64,000 nucleotides of DNA from Neobacillus kokaensis. GTDB lineage: Bacteria > Bacillota > Bacilli > Bacillales > Cytobacillaceae. Under the pieces are notes generated by a model. It searched no databases. It was not told the DNA's origin and was given only the letters and a program-made list of their open reading frames with translations. Location: assembly GCF_014656545.1 (NCBI RefSeq), contig NZ_BNDS01000009.1, forward strand, positions 26,543 through 90,542. Direction: 5' to 3'. The position numbers were made by a program, and so were the translations under genes. Shown in pieces: positions 52,502-59,646 of the stretch; within the stretch, counting starts at the first letter, position 1, and every line of letters begins with the position of its first letter.

Positions 52502-52528
52502 AAGACCTTCACAAAAAGAAGGTCTTTC
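52502..52528 (+). terminator. Terminator-like hairpin
   Basis: AAGACCTTC pairs with GAAGGTCTT around ACAAAAA; the following T run is short. It probably ends the gerPF-like transcript. Confidence 0.65.
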
Positions 52529-52648
52529 TCCTGTTAAATAGTCAAAAAAATATCCCCAAAAACAGTATTGTATAGCTTTCAAAAAAGAATCCAAACTAAA
52601 ATTGCGGTTTCCAAATCCCCAATGCAAACCTGAAAGGGTGGTGTAAAA

Positions 52649-52771
52649 ATGTCCAAAAAGAAAAATAAGGAAATAGGAAATAATCCAGCCATGCCGAAAA
52701 ACGATGTGGAATTTGCGAACGACGGACTTGAAAGAGTAGCAATGCAGTCTCAGGAAAAAAAGAAAAAGTAA
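52649..52771 (+). CDS. Small charged protein, probable spore-type peptide
   Basis: A 40-aa peptide starting MSKKKNKEIGNN with a C-terminal KKKK run and the middle FANDGLERVAMQSQ. Composition (Lys, Asn, Gln, Glu) is like minor small spore proteins, but I do not recognise the family. AAAGGGTGGTG lies five bases before the ATG, and a strong terminator follows eight bases after the stop, so the unit looks like a real gene. Confidence 0.6.
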   Translation: MSKKKNKEIGNNPAMPKNDVEFANDGLERVAMQSQEKKKK

Positions 52772-52778
52772 CATTTAG

Positions 52779-52836
52779 AAAAAAACTGCACCGCATCATT
52801 GTAGAGTCCTTTACAACGATTTGAGTGCAGTTTTTT
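52779..52836 (+). terminator. Terminator of the small charged protein gene
   Basis: AAAAAACTGCAC pairs with GTGCAGTTTTTT across a long loop. The A and T runs make it usable from both sides. Confidence 0.8.
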
Positions 52837-52880
52837 CCTTACATTAATGCAGTAAACAACGTAAGTATGCCATATAGAAA

Positions 52881-53510
52881 TTAAATAAATTCTATAATAT
52901 CCTTTAACGGTATACGTGTAGTTTTGTGTGCAGGAGCTGTTGCTTTTCCTAAAGCTATTAAAAGCATTGGCATGTATCGGTCAGATACTTGAAACTTCTC
53001 AATAAATTGTTGTTTATTAAACCCTCCCATTGGAACGGTGTCATAGCCTTTTGCTTTGGCAGCCAGCATAAGCTGCATCGAAATTAAACCAGTATCAAAA
53101 GCCGCAATAATTTTTCGAATGTCTTCTGGTAAATTGGAATATAACCGATTGGAATTTTCGATCATGAGCTTCATGGTAGCTTCGTCCATATGACCGTCTT
53201 CATAATTGCTCTTATAAACCTTCTCAACATTTTTATACATCTCTTTATCGCCTAAAACCGCAATCACAGCGGAGGAGGTTTCGACCTGTTCCTGATTGTT
53301 GGCTATCAGGCGAAGTTCTTTCTTTGTATCTTGGTCATCAATTACAATAAAACGCCAAGGCTGAAGATTGCTTGAAGAAGGAGCCAATATGGCATCATTT
53401 AAGATATCTTCTATTTCATCTCGTGAAATTTTAAATGCAGGATCATATTTTCGAACAGAGTGACGTTCTCTGATAACATCGTTAAAAGTTTTTACAGTTG
53501 CTGTTGTCAT
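52881..53510 (-). CDS. Nitroreductase-family protein (YdgI-like)
   Basis: A 209-aa FMN-dependent oxidoreductase. RERHSVRKYDPAFKIS near the N-terminus binds FMN phosphate, and APSSSNLQPWRFIVID and GLISMQLMLAAKAKGYDT are family blocks. The order and length match Bacillus YdgI-type enzymes, which reduce nitro compounds or quinones with NAD(P)H. AGGAGG precedes the ATG. A perfect 19-bp palindrome lies about 22 bp upstream, suggesting repression by a small winged-helix sensor. Single gene. Confidence 0.9.
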   Translation of the reverse strand: MTTATVKTFNDVIRERHSVRKYDPAFKISRDEIEDILNDAILAPSSSNLQPWRFIVIDDQDTKKELRLIANNQEQVETSSAVIAVLGDKEMYKNVEKVYKSNYEDGHMDEATMKLMIENSNRLYSNLPEDIRKIIAAFDTGLISMQLMLAAKAKGYDTVPMGGFNKQQFIEKFQVSDRYMPMLLIALGKATAPAHKTTRIPLKDIIEFI

Positions 53511-53531
53511 TGATTTTTCCTCCTACTCATC

Positions 53532-53550
53532 AACTTACTTTAAGTAAGTT
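53532..53550. promoter_or_regulatory. Operator-like palindrome upstream of the nitroreductase gene
   Basis: AACTTACTT-T-AAGTAAGTT is a perfect inverted repeat. TTACT/AGTAA half-sites are like those of MarR/DUF24 (YodB, HypR) redox-sensing repressors that control quinone and nitro reductases. Confidence 0.65.
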
Positions 53551-53561
53551 TAATTCATAGA

Positions 53562-53574
53562 TTACTATTAGTAA
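53562..53574. promoter_or_regulatory. Second operator-like half-site pair
   Basis: TTACT-ATT-AGTAA, 11 bases from the first palindrome and built from the same half-site. Resembles the YodB-box pattern. Confidence 0.55.
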
Positions 53575-53875
53575 GCTAAATAGTCAAATGAATTAACTCC
53601 TGTTGGCAAACAGCTAGAAACCGTCTTTACCTCGATCTATGATTGGATCAAAAATAGGGAAAGTCTAGATTAACTAGTAATGAATTAGAAACTACGGGAG
53701 TTTGCTAACAAGAAAAATCTATTAAGCAACAAAATAATAGCTGCACACCAACTGTATGCTTCCATACAAATCGATGTATAAAAGGGACTTTTTCTAAAAG
53801 ATACTGAATTAATGCCAAAAGGATTTGTTTTATATCCCCAGATATAGGGTATGGAAAATAATGAGGTGAGAGGAA
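53575..53875. other. Intergenic region with no gene seen
   Basis: Sequence between the nitroreductase operators and the next gene. No supported gene; a possible promoter for the downstream gene was not resolved. Confidence 0.3.
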
Positions 53876-54088
53876 ATGGACAAAAATAAAATAAAAACTA
53901 AGGGGAACATGGACTCCCCTGAGCAATATCCAACAGAGAATGAGAGCATATTTGATAAATTTAAAAGTGAGCAAACAGTTGACCCTATACCAGTAGAGGA
54001 TTTAAGAGAAGAACAACTTGAAGAAAAAGCAAAGCATGAGTCAAAAAAGACATCCTCAAGTGAAAAAAAGTATAGAACAGGAATGTAA
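53876..54088 (+). CDS. Small hydrophilic protein, function unknown
   Basis: A 70-aa highly charged protein (MDKNKIKTKGNMDSPE at its start, RTGM at its end) with a strong GAGGTGAGAGGAA before the ATG and a strong terminator after the stop. It is predicted to be disordered. No family recognised; composition is like small spore or stress proteins of Bacillus. Confidence 0.6.
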   Translation: MDKNKIKTKGNMDSPEQYPTENESIFDKFKSEQTVDPIPVEDLREEQLEEKAKHESKKTSSSEKKYRTGM

Positions 54089-54131
54089 TCATCATAGCTA
54101 CTGTTCAAGTAATGTGATGCATCACAATAAG

Positions 54132-54172
54132 AAAAGAGTCATTCGATTTAGTTATCGAATGGCTCTTTTTTT
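54132..54172 (+). terminator. Terminator of the small hydrophilic protein gene
   Basis: AAGAGTCATTCGAT pairs with ATCGAATGGCTCTT (one mismatch), followed by a T run. Confidence 0.9.
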
Positions 54173-54399
54173 CTAAATTTTTTTGATTTCCTTAGCTAAT
54201 GCTTGAAGTAATAAAATAAATTACAGATGAAACCTTTTTTAAAAAAATCATGTCCCAAGTTTTTTAATGTTGTTGTTTTATTACAGAAAGTGTTATTTTT
54301 GTCACGGATTTATTACTTTAAAGAAAAATAAATTATTTGTAAAATAGAGGAGTAACTGGTACATACATGTAAGAAGCTCTAAAAGGAAGTGATAGCCAG
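54173..54399. other. AT-rich upstream region
   Basis: No gene seen. A promoter for the following gene probably lies here, for example TATTACTTTA-like boxes near 54,310, but none is clear. Confidence 0.25.
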
Positions 54400-54834
54400 A
54401 TGCTATATATTTGGAATATAGAGAAAATCATCGATGAGACATTACAAATACACAATTTATCTATTAACTATGAAATTAACAATACACTTACTGTACCAAT
54501 GAGTTATAACGTGTCGACCAATACAATTAAATTTAATTATCTTCAAGTTAATGGTTATATCAGTAAAATAAGAATTAACGAGACAGCTGAAAACTTTGTT
54601 AAAATTATTCTTTATCGAGTGATAGGTTATTATTTAGATTTTAAGAAAAATAAACATGATCTTAGAATTTTAATGTATGGTGAAGACGATGAGATAAAAA
54701 AGCTGAAAACTGTGATAGAAACAAATGCTTGGGAATACGGAAGAACCTTGGTTCCTGAGCATTTGCTACGGGGTTATGATCAGGTTCGTGAACTAGATAA
54801 AGCCTTAATTAACGGAAAATTAACAAATATTTAA
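54400..54834 (+). CDS. Unknown protein resembling a metallopeptidase-like fold that has lost its zinc site
   Basis: A 144-aa soluble protein. The middle reads NFVKIILYRVIGYYLDFKK and the C-terminal part ETNAWEYGRTLVPEHLL. The layout is like ImmA/IrrE-type zinc peptidases, where a helix HE-x-x-H (typically YHEIGHYLD) is followed by an E-x-x-AW-G--L-P helix. Here the positions of His, Glu and His read Arg, Val and Tyr, so zinc binding would be lost. I infer this by pattern only. AAAGGAAGTGATAG precedes the ATG, and a terminator follows. Confidence 0.55.
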   Translation: MLYIWNIEKIIDETLQIHNLSINYEINNTLTVPMSYNVSTNTIKFNYLQVNGYISKIRINETAENFVKIILYRVIGYYLDFKKNKHDLRILMYGEDDEIKKLKTVIETNAWEYGRTLVPEHLLRGYDQVRELDKALINGKLTNI

Positions 54835-54906
54835 AATCCTATTTTTCTAAAGGCCAGGACAAGGGGAATTCTATTTTCATCTACTACTTTAATTGAAAAA
54901 GAAGAA

Positions 54907-54945
54907 AGAAAACGCCATTCAATAAAGAACGACGTTTTCTTTTTG
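54907..54945 (+). terminator. Terminator of the metallopeptidase-like gene
   Basis: AGAAAACG pairs with CGTTTTCT and is followed by TTTTG. Confidence 0.75.
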
Positions 54946-54954
54946 TTTATTTTT

Positions 54955-55092
54955 CTATTCAAAATCCGTAAAGTAAATAATTTCTGAGAGTATTTTACAC
55001 CCATTTGCTTTTTTATACTCCTCCCAAGCCTCATCCTTATTGTCAATTCGAACATTTTGATACTATCTTTTACATATAGTGCTAAAATCCAT
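54955..55092 (-). pseudogene. Small gene with an in-frame stop
   Basis: GGAGGGAAATACT precedes ATG 55,092 and opens a frame that meets TAG after nine codons. In the same frame it goes on with a well-formed acidic stretch (VRIDNKDEAWEEYKKANGC, then ending YFTDFE). Without the stop it would be a 45-aa protein. It may be a recently inactivated small gene; a downstream internal start is also possible. Confidence 0.4.
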
Positions 55093-55259
55093 ACAGTATT
55101 TCCCTCCTTGAGGATTAAGATTAATTGATTAATCACTCAACAAATTTCAAGGAACACACGTGTTCAAAATAAATTTAGGTTGTAGTAGAGGCTATAAAAG
55201 CTGTTATACGGACTTTTTCTATCCATCACTTCAATAGATATCGTCGTTTCTGAAACCTA

Positions 55260-55352
55260 TCAATAAAATAGATCAAAACCGATTGAAATCAGCCAGCCTA
55301 GTGCAAGTGTAATTGTTAGATATGTACCAATATAAAGTAATAGATCTGCCAT
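55260..55352 (-). CDS. 30-aa membrane peptide
   Basis: GAGGAGGAAAC lies directly before the ATG. The peptide reads MADLLLYIGTYLTITLALGW and ends FDLFY, one membrane helix. Strong ribosome site and composition support a real gene. It is divergent from the DUF429 gene. Function unknown; could be a small toxin-like or regulatory membrane peptide. Confidence 0.5.
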   Translation of the reverse strand: MADLLLYIGTYLTITLALGWLISIGFDLFY

Positions 55353-55494
55353 GTTTCCTCCTCATCCAGTTTTGAGTTATGTTTTCCATGCACTCCATCT
55401 AAGATAATGCCATTATAACAAGCGATTCTAAAAAATTTGTCGAAACAAACGATATTAACCTATTTGTAAATAGAATGATAATTACCCTTAATAA

Positions 55495-55523
55495 TTGCGA
55501 CAATTAATACAAATAGGTAAAAT
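55495..55523 (+). promoter_or_regulatory. Promoter of the DUF429 gene
   Basis: TTGCGA-17-TAAAAT, 37 bp before the TTG start. Confidence 0.55.
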
Positions 55524-55560
55524 ATGTGTGTGAAATTATTTTTGAGTGAGATGAACCTTA

Positions 55561-56220
55561 TTGAAAGTAATTGGGATTGATTTATCAGGTCCAAGCAATC
55601 ATAAAGATACTGTTTTAACCGTTTTTGAGCAACTTCCAAATCAATTAAAGTTGATCAAACTATTAAGCGATATAGGTGACATGGATATCATAAAAGAAAT
55701 TAATTTTCAAAGTGAGTTTGATGAAGTGGTGATTGGAATTGATGCACCTTTATCTTATCAGGATGGCGGGGGCGACAGGCCGGGGGATAAGCAGCTGAGG
55801 CAATTTATAGTTTCATTAGGGATGAAGCCGGGGTCCATTATGGCTCCGACCCTTAATCGAATGGTCTATTTTACACTGAGAGGGATTAAGCTTACCCGTG
55901 AAATCGAAAATCTTGAAACCAAAAATCCCGTTTCCATCGTGGAAGTACATCCAGGAGCAATTATTGGATCAAGACTTCCTCCAGAGAATTTCAATTATGT
56001 TTTAACTTATAAGCAAGATTTTACTGCTAGAATGTTTATCCGAAATTGGATGATGGGACAAAATTTAACCAATCTTCCTGTTTCTGTTCAAGAAGAAAGT
56101 CATTCCATTGATGCCTGTGCAGCCGCATTAGGTGCCTGGCATTGGAAAGATAAAACCTTTGAACCAAAGTGGCTCCATCCCGCAAATCATCCGCTGCATC
56201 CTTATGATTATTGCTGTTAG
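55561..56220 (+). CDS. DUF429 family protein
   Basis: A 219-aa soluble protein starting MKVIGIDLSGPSNHKDT, with VVIGIDAPLSYQDGGGDRPGD in the middle and SHSIDACAAALGAW near the end. These D-containing blocks suggest an RNase H-like nuclease fold, which is proposed for DUF429, but no activity has been established to my knowledge. TTG start; the ribosome site is weak (GTGAG). A long bidirectional hairpin closes it. Confidence 0.82.
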   Translation: MKVIGIDLSGPSNHKDTVLTVFEQLPNQLKLIKLLSDIGDMDIIKEINFQSEFDEVVIGIDAPLSYQDGGGDRPGDKQLRQFIVSLGMKPGSIMAPTLNRMVYFTLRGIKLTREIENLETKNPVSIVEVHPGAIIGSRLPPENFNYVLTYKQDFTARMFIRNWMMGQNLTNLPVSVQEESHSIDACAAALGAWHWKDKTFEPKWLHPANHPLHPYDYCC

Positions 56221-56276
56221 GAATAAAATAGGGGGGCTATGGGTCTTAATGACTAGTAAACTTTTCGACAACCTAG

Positions 56277-56336
56277 GAAGCTCCTAAGTGCGCCTCAGCA
56301 AAGATAAACGAAAAAGACGCGCACTTGGGTAGCTTC
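56277..56336. terminator. Bidirectional terminator between DUF429 and HMG-CoA lyase genes
   Basis: GAAGCT--TAAGTGCGC pairs with GCGCACTT--AGCTTC over a 24-base loop. It lies between convergent genes. Confidence 0.7.
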
Positions 56337-56360
56337 AATAAACCCGTCTGTGGAGAAATA

Positions 56361-57248
56361 TTAAGCAATACCCGCCTTCATGAGCATTCCGTCTAGAGGT
56401 CGACCCATATTCATTTCTAACCATTGTGCTGTCTGAATGAGCTTATTTAAATCCGTGCCTGTTTCAATCCCCATTCCATGGAACATATTGACCATATCTT
56501 CCGTACATGCATTGCCTACGGCTTTCGGCGCGAAAGGACAGCCGCCAAGGCCGCCAATTGAAGAATCAAAACGGCGGACGCCAGCTTGATAGCCTGCTAG
56601 GATGTTAGCCAGACCAAGGCCGCGTGTATTATGGAAGTGAAGTCCTAGTAATAAATCTTTGCCAAACCGATCATAAAATGCAGCAACAACGGTTTGCACC
56701 TGGCTCGGGTTTGCCATTCCTGTGGTATCAGCTAAAGTAATCTCGGTACAACCAGCCTCTAAAAATTTTTCGGCAACCGTTAGAACTCTCCCTAAAGGAA
56801 CTTCTCCTTCAAAAGGACATCCAAACGCAGTGCCTAGTATTCCGGCTACGCCTTTATTGGATTGAACTCCGTCTTGTATAACCATCGACAGTTCCTCAAC
56901 GGCTTGATTAACCGTTCTTTTGGCATTTCTCAGGTTAAAGGAATCACTTGTTGTTGTTACTACATGGAGAAAGTGAATATCGGTATTGAGTGCGCGTTCT
57001 AATCCAGAACGACTTAGGACAAGGCCGCCGTAACGGATATCCTCTCGTTTTGGGAGAACTTTAAGCAATTCTTCCGCATCTGCCATTTGCGGAACAACCT
57101 TTGGATTGACAAAGGAAACGGCCTCGATGTTGCGAATGCCCGCATCAATTAATTTGGTGATCAATTCGGCTTTGATTTCAGTAGAAAGTATTTTTTTCTC
57201 ATTTTGCAATCCATCTCGTGGACCGACTTCACAAATTTCAATCATCAT
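56361..57248 (-). CDS. Hydroxymethylglutaryl-CoA lyase
   Basis: A 295-aa TIM-barrel HMGL-type lyase. EVGPRDGLQNEK starts the barrel with the metal-binding Asp; SFVNPKVVPQMADAEE, LHFHNTRG (metal-binding His pair) and the catalytic cysteine loop GGLGGCPFAPKAVGN all match bona fide HMG-CoA lyases. It cleaves HMG-CoA to acetyl-CoA and acetoacetate. Related 3-hydroxyacid-CoA lyases are an alternative. Its ATG overlaps the stop of the GntR gene by four bases, and it is divergent from a CoA-transferase and transporter unit. Confidence 0.92.
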   Translation of the reverse strand: MMIEICEVGPRDGLQNEKKILSTEIKAELITKLIDAGIRNIEAVSFVNPKVVPQMADAEELLKVLPKREDIRYGGLVLSRSGLERALNTDIHFLHVVTTTSDSFNLRNAKRTVNQAVEELSMVIQDGVQSNKGVAGILGTAFGCPFEGEVPLGRVLTVAEKFLEAGCTEITLADTTGMANPSQVQTVVAAFYDRFGKDLLLGLHFHNTRGLGLANILAGYQAGVRRFDSSIGGLGGCPFAPKAVGNACTEDMVNMFHGMGIETGTDLNKLIQTAQWLEMNMGRPLDGMLMKAGIA

Positions 57249-57910
57249 GCTTCCTCCTTAAACAAGTGGCTGATTGTACTATCATCTAAATGTTTTAAGA
57301 CATTGTCGCGGCCCTGAAAAATGTGTTCATGCATCGCGATTCGTGCACGTTCCGGCTCTTTATTTTTAATGGCTTCAAAAATAATTTTATGAACCTCGAG
57401 AGATTGCTGAAGCTGAAAATCGGTATACCAGTAGAAGGAACGAAACACCATCGGGACAACAACCACTTTTGAAATATGAAAATATAGATGTTTATTTTTT
57501 GCAGCCGAAACAACGGTATCATGAAATCTTGAATTCACTCTGACAATATTCCGAATACTGTTCGGATCACGGTGTGTGTCGAAAATTTCTTTTTCATACA
57601 ATTGGTTGGCCGTTTCAAGTTCAATTAAATCAGCCTCTGTCCTGTTTATCGCTGCTTGACCCGCAGCATAGCTTTCTAGCAAACTCCTTAAATCGTAGAT
57701 CTCCCTGATGTCCTCTTTCGTAAAGTGTCTTACACCTACACCTCTTTTTAGTGGAACCACCAGACCTTCCGCTTCTAATTGTTTAATAGCCTCCCGAATA
57801 GGCGTTCTGCTTAGGTTTAGCTCTTTTGCTAACGTTTCTTCGCCTAATCTCATTCCGGGCTCAAATTTACCAAGGATAATGGCCTCTTTAATGTAATTGT
57901 ATGCATCCAT
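57245..57910 (-). CDS. GntR-family (FCD) regulator
   Basis: A 221-aa repressor or activator. The N-terminal winged helix shows LGEETLAKELNLSRTPIREAIKQLEAEGLV, and the C-terminal helical FCD domain has the histidine-containing NSRFHDTVVSAAKN that often binds a metal and carboxylate ligand. It is translationally coupled to the lyase gene. The intergenic region to the CoA-transferase gene has three copies of a TTGTATACAA palindrome that should be its binding sites, so it most likely controls both arms of the regulon in response to a carboxylic acid. Confidence 0.92.
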   Translation of the reverse strand: MDAYNYIKEAIILGKFEPGMRLGEETLAKELNLSRTPIREAIKQLEAEGLVVPLKRGVGVRHFTKEDIREIYDLRSLLESYAAGQAAINRTEADLIELETANQLYEKEIFDTHRDPNSIRNIVRVNSRFHDTVVSAAKNKHLYFHISKVVVVPMVFRSFYWYTDFQLQQSLEVHKIIFEAIKNKEPERARIAMHEHIFQGRDNVLKHLDDSTISHLFKEEA

Positions 57911-57928
57911 TTGAACACCTCAAGGTTA

Positions 57929-57938
57929 TTGTATACAA
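57929..57938. promoter_or_regulatory. GntR operator site 1
   Basis: TTGTATACAA, a perfect 10-bp palindrome 18 bp upstream of the gntR start. Suits autoregulation. Confidence 0.75.
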
Positions 57939-58045
57939 AGTCAAAAAAACTTTCAATAAATTTTCTGAATTGCGTGATAAAAATAGCAAAGCACGCCCAA
58001 AAATACGATAAATGAACTATTTTTGTAAAATTTCAAAAAATATTA

Positions 58046-58075
58046 TTGACTTATTGTATACAAAGACAGTAAATT
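58046..58075 (+). promoter_or_regulatory. Promoter of the CoA-transferase/transporter operon
   Basis: TTGACT and TAAATT (58,070-58,075) are 18 bases apart. Operator 2 occupies the spacer and operator 3 overlaps the -10, so a bound repressor would exclude RNA polymerase. Confidence 0.6.
58054..58063. promoter_or_regulatory. GntR operator site 2
   Basis: TTGTATACAA between the -35 and -10 boxes of the CoA-transferase promoter. Confidence 0.75.
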
Positions 58076-58083
58076 GTATACAT
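58074..58083. promoter_or_regulatory. GntR operator site 3
   Basis: TTGTATACAT, one mismatch to the palindrome, 20 bp (two helical turns) from site 2. Confidence 0.7.
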
Positions 58084-58128
58084 AATACAGAAGATTCAAA
58101 ATCATATAACAACATAGGAGGTATGAAC

Positions 58129-59331
58129 ATGACGAAGCCGAAACTGCCATTACAAGACTTGCGCGTCTTAGAATTGGGGACATTATTAGCTGGTCCGTTT
58201 ACTGGAAGATTACTAGCTGACTTTGGGGCGGAAGTTATTAAAGTGGAGCCGCCTGGGAAGGCCGATCCAATGCGCGATTGGGGGAAATCAAAGGATGGGG
58301 TTAGTCTGTGGTGGCCTGTCCAATCAAGAAACAAAAAATCAATCACCCTAAACCTGCGTGAGGAAGAAGGGCAAAATATTTTGAAGGAATTGGTAAAAGA
58401 AACCGATATTCTGATTGAAAATTTTCGCCCTGGAACAATGGAACAGTGGAATCTTTCTTATGAAATTCTATCAGAAATTAATCCAAAATTAGTCATGGTA
58501 CGGACATCAGGATTTGGGCAAACGGGACCGTATAAAAGCCGTGCTGGATTCGGAAGTGTTGGGGAAGCAATGGGCGGATTAAGAAATGTCACCGGATTTG
58601 AGGATCGACCGCCATCTAGAATTGGTGTTTCGATAGGGGATTCCTTAGCAGCTCTGTTCGCCACCATTGGTTGTCTTGTTGCGATTCATGAACGCAAGCA
58701 ATCGGGAAGAGGCCAGGTGGTGGATACCGCCCTTTATGAATCAGTGTTCTCCATCATGGAAAGCATCATCCCAGATTACTTATTAGCCGGATATATTCGT
58801 GAAAGAATGGGGAATATTCTTCCTGGGATTGCACCTTCCAATATTTATTTTACGAAGGACAAAACCTATATTGTCATTGGGGCGAATGCAGATGGGGTGT
58901 TCCGCAGATTGTGTGAGGCAATGGAGCAGCCGGAACTAGCGGATGATCCACGCTTTGCCACTCACCATGCAAGGGGAGAGAATATGAAGCTGCTAGATTC
59001 GATGATTGAAGAGTGGACGAAAACTTTACCAGCTAAAGAGACGCTCGACATTCTTGCAGAAAAAGGTGTACCTTCAGGCTTAATTTATTCGGCCAAGGAC
59101 ATTGTCGAGGACCCGCATTACCAAGCAAGAGAGATGATTATTCATGTGGAACATCCACAGCTGGGAGATTTCCCAATGCCTGGAGTTGTCCCAAAATTAA
59201 GCCGGACCCCAGGAGAAGTCAAGCACGTCGGTCCCGAGGTGATGGGGAAACATAATATTGAAATCTATCAAGATCTGTTAGGATTTGATGATAAGAAATT
59301 AAGAGAATTAAAGGAAAAGAAAATTATTTAA
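58129..59331 (+). CDS. Class III (CaiB/BaiF family) CoA-transferase
   Basis: A 400-aa enzyme of the formyl-CoA-transferase family. LRVLELGTLLAGPFTGRLLADFGAEVIKVE is the nucleotide-binding start, and SIGDSLAALFA near residue 171 carries the aspartate that forms the acyl anhydride. It moves CoA between carboxylic acids. The nearest functional logic is activation of a dicarboxylate such as HMG by succinyl- or acetyl-CoA, as the mammalian SUGCT homologue does. GGAGGT six bases upstream fixes the start at 58,129. First gene of a four-gene operon. Confidence 0.92.
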   Translation: MTKPKLPLQDLRVLELGTLLAGPFTGRLLADFGAEVIKVEPPGKADPMRDWGKSKDGVSLWWPVQSRNKKSITLNLREEEGQNILKELVKETDILIENFRPGTMEQWNLSYEILSEINPKLVMVRTSGFGQTGPYKSRAGFGSVGEAMGGLRNVTGFEDRPPSRIGVSIGDSLAALFATIGCLVAIHERKQSGRGQVVDTALYESVFSIMESIIPDYLLAGYIRERMGNILPGIAPSNIYFTKDKTYIVIGANADGVFRRLCEAMEQPELADDPRFATHHARGENMKLLDSMIEEWTKTLPAKETLDILAEKGVPSGLIYSAKDIVEDPHYQAREMIIHVEHPQLGDFPMPGVVPKLSRTPGEVKHVGPEVMGKHNIEIYQDLLGFDDKKLRELKEKKII

Positions 59332-59394
59332 TTAGTCTAATTTGAATTAATAAAATCTCGGAATAGTAATTCAAAATAATAGGAGGTAGCCATA

Positions 59395-59634
59395 ATGAAT
59401 AAACAAGTAAAAGAACCGATTCGCAAAAAATGGATATGGATTGGTCTATTAATTATTGTTATGGGAAATGTGCCTTGGTACTTTTCAGATTCAATGGTAG
59501 AGCCTTACATTCTCGGTTTTCCATTTTGGGCATTCTTTATTTTCGCCTTTTCGGTGGTCTTATGTGCGTACTTAAGCTGGATTTGTTTGACGCAATGGAA
59601 AATTGTTGAAGACGAAGAAGAAGTAGAAAAGTAG
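59395..59634 (+). CDS. Small membrane subunit partnering the SSF symporter (DUF3311/DUF997-like)
   Basis: A 79-aa protein with two membrane helices: KWIWIGLLIIVMGNVPWYFS and FPFWAFFIFAFSVVLCAYLSW. It has a short acidic tail (EDEEEVEK). It lies 12 bp before the symporter gene, with AGGAGGT before its ATG. Small two-helix proteins in this position are the usual companion of SSF permeases of the PanF/ActP type; the exact job is not known. Confidence 0.82.
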   Translation: MNKQVKEPIRKKWIWIGLLIIVMGNVPWYFSDSMVEPYILGFPFWAFFIFAFSVVLCAYLSWICLTQWKIVEDEEEVEK

Positions 59635-59646
59635 AGGAGGGTACAT

